Shown in pieces: positions 56,178-64,000 of a stretch of 64,000 bases of DNA. A program made the position numbers and the translations under genes. The stretch is from Adiantum capillus-veneris (lineage: Eukaryota; Streptophyta; Polypodiopsida; Polypodiales; Pteridaceae): assembly GCA_014529385.2 (NCBI GenBank), contig CM043942.1:8744001-8808000 (forward strand). The letters are read 5' to 3'. Positions within the stretch are counted from its first letter, which is position 1. Each line of letters opens with the position of its first letter. The notes below the pieces were generated by a model. It was not told the DNA's origin. It saw only the letters and a list, made by a program, of their open reading frames with translations, and searched no databases.

Positions 56178-58559
56178 TCATATTTCTTTCAAAAGCTTCA
56201 CTTTTGCTTTGTAGTGCAAGTAGATATAACCATAGTCCCAATCTTGAACCATTTTAAACTGTTGCATGAATGGTCTTCCTAGAATAACATCATAGTTATT
56301 CCTAGTACCAAAATCTACTATGGAAAATATATGCTCATACTCTATCCCATAAGAAGTCATCATTACATGCTCTAAAACTCCAATTATTTTTTCAATATGA
56401 CCTTCAACTCGTTGTAATTTCTTTTGTGTCTGTCTAAGAGGAGGTTTTTCCCATATTTTCCAAATAAGTTTAGTGGCTATATGGCAATACTTGCACCACT
56501 GTTTAGAATAGCTATGGTTTTTGCTCCTTGATATTCTAGAGGCAATGTGGTGTTTTCATTACAACTTTCAATGGCACTTTTGCATATGAATCAGAACCAC
56601 TTGAAGAGGGCGTGACCTCTACAATATTCACCATTCCTTTTCCTTCCTTATCTGGATTCTAAGGGCAATCTTAGTACAAATAGTTTCATCCACAATCATC
56701 ACAATACATCACTACTAGTCACATTGGGAAATTTGTTTACACTATCAGCTTGGTTGATTGGGAAATTCCTAGCCAAATGGTCTCCTTGACCTTTGAAACT
56801 AGGTCCTAGGATTCCTTGTTGTCTCGTTTTTTGGGCAAATGATCTTTGGCAATACACATTTTATTTAGCCTCTCGTTGATTTCCTTTGAACATTAGTGTT
56901 CCCTAGCTCAACGTAAATCCTTCATCTTTGAGATACACCCCCTATTTGTGACTGAGAATTATTAGAGGATGAAGTGATATTCTCATGGTCATATGACTTG
57001 ATTATCATTATGGGTTAGGATCGTGTGCATGGTGGTACCCATAGCTTTCCTCTTTGTAATATGTGTGTATGGGCACTATGGAATTCTTTTTTGGGTATTG
57101 GTCTGGATACACATACCTCACAGCTATATGGTCTTTACCTAGTAGTGATGGTTGGTGTCCCAACAATAGTCTCTATCTTTCAACTCCTAGTTGAGGATTC
57201 ATTGATCCAAAAGCATATCTTGGTGGTGGTCGTGGTGGCCTATTCTATTGATACTGATGATTTTTCAACGCATTGGAATGGTATTGCGGGTTAGGCTGAT
57301 AAGGCCTTTCCCTCACTTGAACTCTATTGTAGTAACATTCCTCAATGGTATGATTTTTCCACTTATTCTCAATGGTACATCACTTTTGTCTAGGATATTG
57401 TTGTGGAAACACATGACACTGATGGGTCGTAGAATGATCTCCTCCACATATCAAGCAATGTCTTGATGGTGGTATTCTCTGGTTCAGGACTCTCAAAGTC
57501 CATTTTCTTCATAAGTTCATATTTAAGATGATCCACATTCACTTGCTATTGTATTAGTGTTTTCCTTATTGTATTTGCATCACCACATGTAGCTTGTGAG
57601 CCATCTGAAGCTATATCCATTTCTTCTGATACCTCTCCATAGATTGTGCAATTTTTTGCTGAATAAAAAGCTTCTTTTGTGACCTCATCTAGTGTCACAT
57701 ACTTTTTCAAGTGCAAATCCTTCTTGAGGTGCTTGTTCCTAATGCCCTCAATGAACAACACTACCTGCCTATCCTTTTGGGGTTTCTCCCATGGTGGACA
57801 TCTCTTAATGTATTGCTTAAATCGCAAGGCAACCTCTCGTACTTTCTTGTTGTCTGTAATGGATATGCGATATTGTGTTGTGCTTAATTCCCTGCATGGA
57901 AAATTCCTCCAAAAAATCTTGCAGCAATAGTGCTTCTATGTTTCCATAGTCTTCCTTTTTCAAAGGATGGAATCATGTAAGGGTGGTGCCTTTCAAAGTT
58001 AATCCAAAACCTTCAAATTAAATGTGAAAATTTGTGACATATCTAGCTCTCAACACATGTTTAAATGATGCAAAATATGAATGGGGATCCCTTGATCCAT
58101 TATACTTTGATGCCATGCATTTTGCAACTTGAAATGGATGCATGGGTCTTGGCTTGGTGACATTATTCATCACTCCTTGAGCTCCTAGGATAGTATCCTC
58201 ATACACTATAGGTGTTGGTGCTCTAGGTACAGCTCTTGGTACTTCTCTCATGGTCCTTGAGCTCCTAGGACAGTATCCTCGTACACTATAGGTGTTGGTC
58301 CTCTAGGTACAGCTCTTGGTACTTCTCTTTTGATATGGTGTGGCATAGATGACCCTATACTGCTCATTAATCCACCTCTATCTACAATTATCCTTGAATG
58401 AGTATCCTCCACTCTGGTTGTTCTTGTGGTAGATGTTCTTCTAATACTCGGTTCTTCTCTCAGCCTTGTAGGTGTTTCAATAGTTCCAACTCTGGCTTTT
58501 AAGGTTCTTGGCTCTAGGCTTACACCAGGGACATTGGGTATGGTCAGTTGGTCAATCAC
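56178..58559 (-). pseudogene. Gypsy-4: gag-protease fragment related to gypsy-3
   Basis: On the minus strand: a variable N-terminal region (58559-58140), SKYNGSRDPHSYFASFKHVL (about 58120-58060), MRFKQYIKRCPPWEKPQKDR, VVLFIEGIRNKHLKKDLHLK and LDEVTKEAFYSAKN (57827-57640), then a long degraded stretch and the protease end VILGRPFMQQFKMVQDWDY (about 56300-56240). Compare gypsy-3 KYTGSRDPRDH, KGLRNADLEKDLHMKR and ILGRPFMRQLKMVQNW. RT and beyond are missing. Frames are heavily broken. Confidence 0.8.
58175..58334 (-). repeat. 80-base tandem duplication in gypsy-4 gag
   Basis: CCTTGAGCTCCTAGGA(T/C)AGTATCCTC starts at 58175 and 58255, and both units run through CACTATAGGTGTTGGT to CTCTTGGTACTTCTCT. 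Because 80 is not a multiple of three it shifts the reading frame, which explains why the gag frame switches at 58250. Confidence 0.92.
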
Positions 58560-60074
58560 TAGAACACCATAAAAAGTGATATTTTCAAAAATCCTTTCTT
58601 GATACTACTTCAAATTTGTATCTAAACTTGTCTAAGATCACATATCTATTATTTAATTCATAGGAGTTGGCTCTTCAATAAACTCCATTGGACGATCATC
58701 AATTCAACAAACAAAGTGATTATAGGGATCTGCATAGATATTTTCCCCAAACTGGTTATCAAATTGGTACACTAAGATCATGTTGTAATCCACTACCTTC
58801 AGTGTCACTCTACTAGAGCTAGCTATCTCAGGTCCTTTCTTGCATTAATGAGAAGCCCTTTTGGAGAAAGCAAAAGACTTTGAAGTCATATTAGAAACGT
58901 AGACCTTAATGATATGTTCTAGGACTTCTATAGGCTCTACAATAAGTTCCTACGTGATGCTCTTGTCTAATGAGACTATACTCTCAATCTCTCTCTTTGA
59001 CCTAGCCTTCAAATTATAAAAGTTACAAGCATGAAATCAAAAACAAATTGAGTGTTTGCACAAACTCAACATGTTACCTATTAGCGCTCTCTCCAAAAAC
59101 TGCTAAAATGATTTTTCAACTTGTCAAGAAATGTAATTCCTTTGAATCTTATGTTCATGTCTAGAACCTATGTGAAATCTGCATATCAAACAATCAAAAA
59201 GGTTAAGTCAAACCCCCAGAATGAGCTCTTCTTTCAAGCTGCAATTGTCAGCTCTTGAACGGTACGTTTCCAGGTAGCGTTATGTTGAAAAACCCAACTA
59301 TGCTTTGTTTCTAAGATCTTATCTCAATTGTCCTAAGTGGTCAAGATTGAAAATATTCAAAACTATGCCCAAAACTATGACCGTTTTCTCCGAGAACTGC
59401 AAAAAAGCTAGTTTCAAACATTCCTGAACGAAAATGGAAATTTGAGGCCTTAAACGATGTTTTTTCAAACCCTTGATTTGAAGGATTACCATAGGCATAC
59501 CTATAAGTCAAGTGGTATTCTAAGGTCTGTAGAGCCACTTCCAAGCTACATTTTGATAAACAAAGTTTTAGAATCGGAGTCTGTATATGAAAGTTATGTT
59601 TTTAGTGAAAAATAGTTTTCACTTGCCACACAAATCTGCTTGTATCTTGAGCTTTGCTGGGTAATTTTGGCCCAAACTTAGTCATTGCAATGTACAAGAT
59701 ATGCACAACATGGTCTCCAAGTCTTGTCAAGTTTTGGACCTTGTGATATATGGTTTTAAAAAACGTACTTTTTTTTTTCAAGATGCTCTCATTTCAACTT
59801 TTTCAAATATTTTCACTTAGGATGGGTTCCTCACCCACTAATTTTGGCCCAATTTGGACTTTTTGAAGGTTCTCTAATCCCTATTTTGACGGTTTCAAAG
59901 CCCTTTTTTGGCTGTTTTCAGCCTAACCTAAGATCTGAGTGGCCAATTTTGAAAAGGCTAGTGAGTTTATCACATCATTAAGGCCTACGAGCACACCAAA
60001 TCTCACATGTTTCTAGCTATTTCTAGCAACCTCCAAGAAAAAAACATTTTTTTTTCCTAAGGACAACACAAACT
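58560..60074. other. Leader-like non-coding sequence upstream of gypsy-4
   Basis: No gene recognised. It is T/A-rich with repeated TTTTGGCCCAA and CAAACTTGT-type text. Its position 5' of gypsy-4 gag on the minus strand suggests an element leader. Confidence 0.4.
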
Positions 60075-60123
60075 TGTTAAGTATGGAGCCTGATTTACCC
60101 TTTTAATTTTCTATGGTAAAAGA
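60075..60123 (+). repeat. Inverted copia LTR terminus
   Basis: TGTTAAGTATGGAGCC...AAAAG is the reverse complement of the LTR end found at 45555-45600, 50390-50436 and 61560-61604. It therefore faces the copia-P LTR end at 50436 across 9.6 kb. Confidence 0.85.
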
Positions 60124-61604
60124 ACCACGGGAAAGCACCCACTCAATGGCTTTAGTACTTCAAAACAAGAAGTAGTTTACAAAGGGATTATACCCTTAAT
60201 GGAGCTCCCGCCTTGCTTCACTCTCACCACCTCACACTCACCTTGTTGCATCAACTTCACACTATGAAATGTGTGTAGAAATGGCCTCCTTTTATAGGCC
60301 AAAAGGGTTGCCCTCTCTTATGAGAGACAGCCATGTGTAGCCACCCTTGTGCGAATAAGTCCAAATCGGACCCTCCAATCCACCCATGTGTGACCGCCCT
60401 TGAGAAGACAAGTCCACTTTTGAATTCGGCCACCGGCCATTGACTTCCGACCACTGGCCAACCGACCGGTTGTTTTCCGACCACTTTCCGGCCGCCGTCC
60501 GGCCATAATATTCCCGCGAAAAAAAAAAAGTCTCGGGGGCCTCCGCCCCCGAGGCCTTTAAAGTTGCCCCTGATTCTTGTCCGTGAAAATTTTGGTTTCC
60601 GGTGAGTGATTTTCCTTCACGCACGATGGTTTCTCCTCATAATGGGGGCCTTACAAACCTGCGCTTTTACCACAGAAAATTACAAGGGTAAATCAGGCTC
60701 CATACTTAACAATCTCCCACTTGGAGACTGATCTCCAAACCAAACCTGTGACTGCTTTCCATTCTGGCTTCTTATCCTTGAATGCCGATTGAAGATGAGC
60801 AAAAGCTCAACTTCTCCTTGTTCACCACCTTTGTAAACATGTCTACAGGATTTTCACTTGTATGCACCTTTCCTAGCTTTAGTTGTCCCTCTTCCAAAAG
60901 AGTGCGTATGAAGCGATATCTCACCTCAATGTGCTTTGTCCTTGAATGAAAGGCTGAGTTCTTCGCAAGATGGATAGCGCTTTGGCTATCACTGTACAAG
61001 ACACAATTGTCTTGTTTGAATCCAAGCTCTTCTAAGAATCTGTGAAGCCACAGAATTTCTTTGCTTGCCTCCGTCATTGCTACATACTTTGCTTCCGTGG
61101 TAGAAAGTGAAACCACTTTCTGCAGCTTTGAAGCCCAGCTTACTGCTGTGCCTCCAACCGTGAACACATAGCCAGTAGTGCTCCTTCGAGTATCTTTGTC
61201 ACCTACCATATCTGCATCAGCATACCCTTCTAGAAAAATATCAGTTCCTCCAAAATACAAAGCATTTGTTGTTGTCCCTTTTAGATACCTAAGTATCCAC
61301 TTCACAGCTTGCCAATGGCCTTTACCTGGGTTGTCCATGAACCTACTCACAACTCCCACTGCATGTGCAATGTCTGGCCTTGTCCAGACCATAGAAAAAG
61401 AATATTCCGACAAAAAAAAAAGTCTCGAGGGCCTCCACCCCCGAGGCCTTTAAAGTTGCCCCTGATTCTTGTCCGTGAAAATTTTGGTTTCCGGTGAGTG
61501 ATTTTCCTTCACGCACGATGGCTTCTCCTCATAATGGGGGCCTTACAAATGTGCGCTTTTACCACATAAAATTACAAGGGTAAATCAGGCTCCATACTTA
61601 ACAG
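60121..61604 (-). mobile_element. Copia-Q: internally deleted second copia copy
   Basis: 60121-60711 is an LTR lacking its first ~160 bases. The polypurine region (ATCTCCCACTTGGAG) and the last part of pol follow (61413-60772; DIAHAVGVVSRFMDNPGKGH, SLSTTEAKYVAM, NCVLYSDSQS, KHIEVRYRFIRTLLEEGQL). At 61394 pol jumps directly into an LTR tail (61395-61604) ending CTTAACA|GAATA. Gag, protease, integrase and most of RT are gone. Here the RNase H lacks the 5-base insertion of copia-P. Confidence 0.9.
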
Positions 61605-63335
61605 AATATACCTGTACACAAGCGTTTAATTTCGGCAATCGAATCAAAGCATTTATTTTCTAGAGGTTATTTTAATAATGATTGGTATAACTGGAGAGTT
61701 AATCTCAACCACTACTGTATTTTATACACTGCTGATGTTCTAGATTAGGTCTGCCAATCCGGAACTGTACTTCCCTCGGATGTTGGTCAATTTACGAGAA
61801 AAAGTTTGAATTTCAGTCTTTGCTCCGTCAAATGGACAAACAAGGTCCAAATTTACTTCTGAAATAAGTTCTGGAACCCTTAAGCCAAATGGAATCTCAC
61901 TGTCTAAACCCAGTCAAATTTTCTCTTTAGTAGGCCCCAATAGACATCCTACGCGTAGGATGTCTCCTGCTTTGTTTTGCCTGGATTTTGCACTATGGAT
62001 TCCCCTTGATGTGTTGAGTCTACAGTTGTTTTTACTTTTTGATTTGGACACCTATAAGCTGGTCAATGAGTCAGAAATCTGTTCTGACAGCCTGTTGCTG
62101 ATCTTGATCAGTCTAACCAACTCCAATTTGGACCAAAATTGACCTGGAGGCTTGCCTTAGGCTATACAAGACATTGTTATGCTCTCAGTCAGTATGTGGC
62201 TTCAATTTCTTGCTTTAGACATCCTACGCGTAGGCTGTCTTTTTCATCAGAATGGCTTCAAATTCAAAACACAGGCTCCCCTTGAGTTGCTGATCACTTT
62301 GGTATGCTCAAAAGTTGGTTTGGAGTGCAAAATCACACAGAAGACATCCAATGCGTAGGATGTCTTTTTGGCCTGTTTGACCCCATCCTTGACCCACAGC
62401 TTCCCCTTGATGTCAGCAACCCAGTGGTATGCTTAGATTTTGGTTTGGATTTCAAAAGTCCCCAATTTTAGCTGTTCTTACCTTTTTCAGTCAAAAGTGC
62501 TAAAGTCTGCTTTGAACCCAATTTTCTCACCCAAATGAGATGAAACCCCTCTCAGTCACTCAATATATCATGCAAAACATGCTCATGCAGCCATGTTATG
62601 GTTTTGGTTTTAAAATAATGTTTTGGCACAATTTGGGTAGGATGTCTAGCAATTTCAGTCTACCTAGCCTTATCCTATCAAGATATGGTCAAATTTTCAC
62701 TTTCCAGTTAAAAATAGGGTAAACCCCACCTTTTGAACACACTGGTCAACTCAAAATCCCAAAATTCCCACCAAATTAGCCTGTAGACATCCTACGCGGG
62801 ATGTCTCCTGGCTTGAAATTTTATTTTATTTTTTACAGGAATGCTCCTGATGCTCTGTAGCTCTATCAGAAACACTCACAGTAACTTTTGGACTTCACTT
62901 AGGCTTTCAAACACACTTTTGCGTCTTTTTGAGTCTTTTACAAACTTGTGATGAATTTACCAAGCAAGTATACATACATGAAGTTCTCTAGATGTTGAAT
63001 CATGATGTCCTACTTACTCTACTCCTACTTATCCTGTGAAATGGAGATAATGGTGTATTGGTTGCTTTCTGGCCTCTCCGGACTCTCAAGCTTTCCTCTC
63101 ACCGCTTCTACCACTCCAAATCCTACTCAAACTCAACTAATACCTAAAACTATCTTAGTCTACCTAAATCTACCTAAGTCGAAGGATCTAGGCCAAACAC
63201 ACGCTTCCTAGACTCCCTCTAAGACCTAGAGAGTCCTCCACCCTCTGATCCTATCTAAATGTAAAACGAGACTCTTGGCAAGCCAAAAATCCCTATCCTC
63301 AAGGATTAGTCTCGGTCACCTACCGAAGGTTTTCA
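61605..63335 (-). other. Gypsy-3 leader with repeated palindromes
   Basis: The region between the primer site and the copia insertion has no open coding frame. It contains four copies of an AGACATCC-TACGCGTA-GGATGTCT-type palindrome (61942, 62217, 62343, 62785). Two of the following stretches also share CCCCTTGA(T/G)..., GGTATGCT and TTGGTTTGGA, so each palindrome is part of a longer, decayed repeat unit. Confidence 0.6.
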
Positions 63336-63353
63336 TCCCCGGCAGCGACGTCA
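63336..63353 (-). other. Primer binding site, tRNA-Asp-like (gypsy-3)
   Basis: On the minus strand TGACGTCGCTGCCGGGGA matches 15 of 18 bases of the TGGCGCCGTTGCCGGGGA site used by plant Athila/Tat-type Ty3 elements. It sits one base from the LTR end. Confidence 0.75.
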
Positions 63354-63354
63354 A

Positions 63355-64000
63355 TGTTGGACGGATACACCGCGACGGACGTCAGCACAGCGAGAACTCA
63401 CCTAACATATAATGTCAGCTAAGGACGAAGCTCGACCCGCAGGCGCGTGGAAGCAAGCATAAGGTGTCAACTTACACTCGACCGACTCCTAACTAATTCC
63501 TACAGAGGTCTCTACCAATTGTCTAAGTCATAGCCTTCAAGAGTTCATAAGAGGAAACTTCCTACAACGCTTCCTAGAGCCGAACACCCATCAAACAATC
63601 TCGAAACACCATAGCGTTGCACTTCTCCACACTCGATTCCGACCACCGATGCACACATAGCATCAAGATGAAGCTCACACTCTCTCTCGTACACATTACG
63701 CTCACTCACAGACTTCAAAACTTGTTTTTAAAAATGACAAAAGGTTTTTTCATTAAGGTCAAAAAGTGGTATATATACCTTACAATTCTCAAACCCTAAA
63801 GTTCCAAATCAACCATCTACTCAATCTAACTATCAAAACTAGGATACAATCTGGAAACTTCTGTAAGCCCCAATATTTACAAGGTGAAAAATCAGGTTTC
63901 CTCACTAAATGAATAATTACAAAAAGTGATAATATTTCGAGTAGTTAGTTTCCGTGGGGTGTGTCCAGCTTCTAACACGGCTAGTGACTCTTCCTCTAAC
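63355..64000 (-). repeat. 5' LTR of gypsy-3, cut by the window edge
   Basis: On the plus strand it begins TGTTGGACGGATACACC, so the minus-strand LTR ends ...CCAACA next to the primer site. A TATA-like GGTATATATAC lies at about 63775-63765 (minus). The other end is outside the window. Confidence 0.7.

Noticed and set aside
61942-62806. Regularly spaced palindromic repeats suggesting a CRISPR array
   Set aside because: Only four copies with spacings of 275, 126 and 442 bases, unequal repeats and a plant retrotransposon context.

Overview
This 64 kb window is plant nuclear DNA made almost entirely of nested, mostly degraded LTR retrotransposons. It holds Ty3/gypsy elements with and without a chromodomain, Ty1/copia elements, and at least one coding-free LTR element. 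I see no intact host gene. The only host-type protein signal is a pair of decayed pentatricopeptide-repeat (PPR) fragments. PPR genes, initiator-Met tRNA primer sites (TGGTATCAGAGC), a tRNA-Asp-like primer site and long CT/CA microsatellites all indicate a land plant with a large genome. The PPR wording (YAKCG and VLxEL motifs) and the gag style remind me of fern sequences, but that is only a weak inference.

Layout. 0.25-1.3 kb: foldback DNA. 1.5-3.0 kb: Ty3 gag/protease remnant on +. 3.05-7.45 kb: two inverted ~1 kb arms carrying PPR pseudogene fragments around a minus-strand Ty3 RNase H/integrase fragment. 8.3-16.9 kb: decayed Ty3 element (element 0) whose reverse transcriptase is split by a 3.49 kb insert of unknown type (10269-13755), ending in an LTR. 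17.7-18.1 kb: copia protease fragment on minus. 18.1-19.3 plus 28.46-28.86 kb: one Ty3 gag split by element 1. 19328-28459: element 1, a full-length Ty3 chromodomain element with 1.7 kb LTRs and a perfect CAAAG target duplication. 28856-35243: element 2, same family, inserted further along the same gag and cut off in integrase. 35.2-37.3 kb: no recognisable genes.

37.3-44.8 kb and 61.6-64 kb (minus): gypsy-3, a Ty3 element with a tRNA-Asp-like primer site. Its integrase frame runs on into a second retropepsin-like domain and a polar tail. Its leader is interrupted by a 16.8 kb copia-derived block (44839-61604) flanked by GAATA on both sides. That block contains a nearly intact copia (44839-50436), a copia 3' end on + (50437-51188), a coding-free LTR element (51189-53214), further LTR and repeat debris, a gag/protease fragment related to gypsy-3 (56.2-58.6 kb) and a deleted second copia copy (60121-61604).

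Inferred order of insertion: the oldest layers are the gypsy-3 leader and the gag at 18.1 kb; element 1, element 2 and the copia came later. The copia has only three visible coding lesions, so it is probably the youngest large insertion. Most candidate genes are broken. The points most worth following up are the post-integrase protease domain, the identical stop codons shared by elements 1 and 2, the CCAAT arrays conserved in the 1.7 kb LTR family, the repeated 24-bp palindrome in the gypsy-3 leader, and the unidentified 3.49 kb insertion with an exon-like reading frame.
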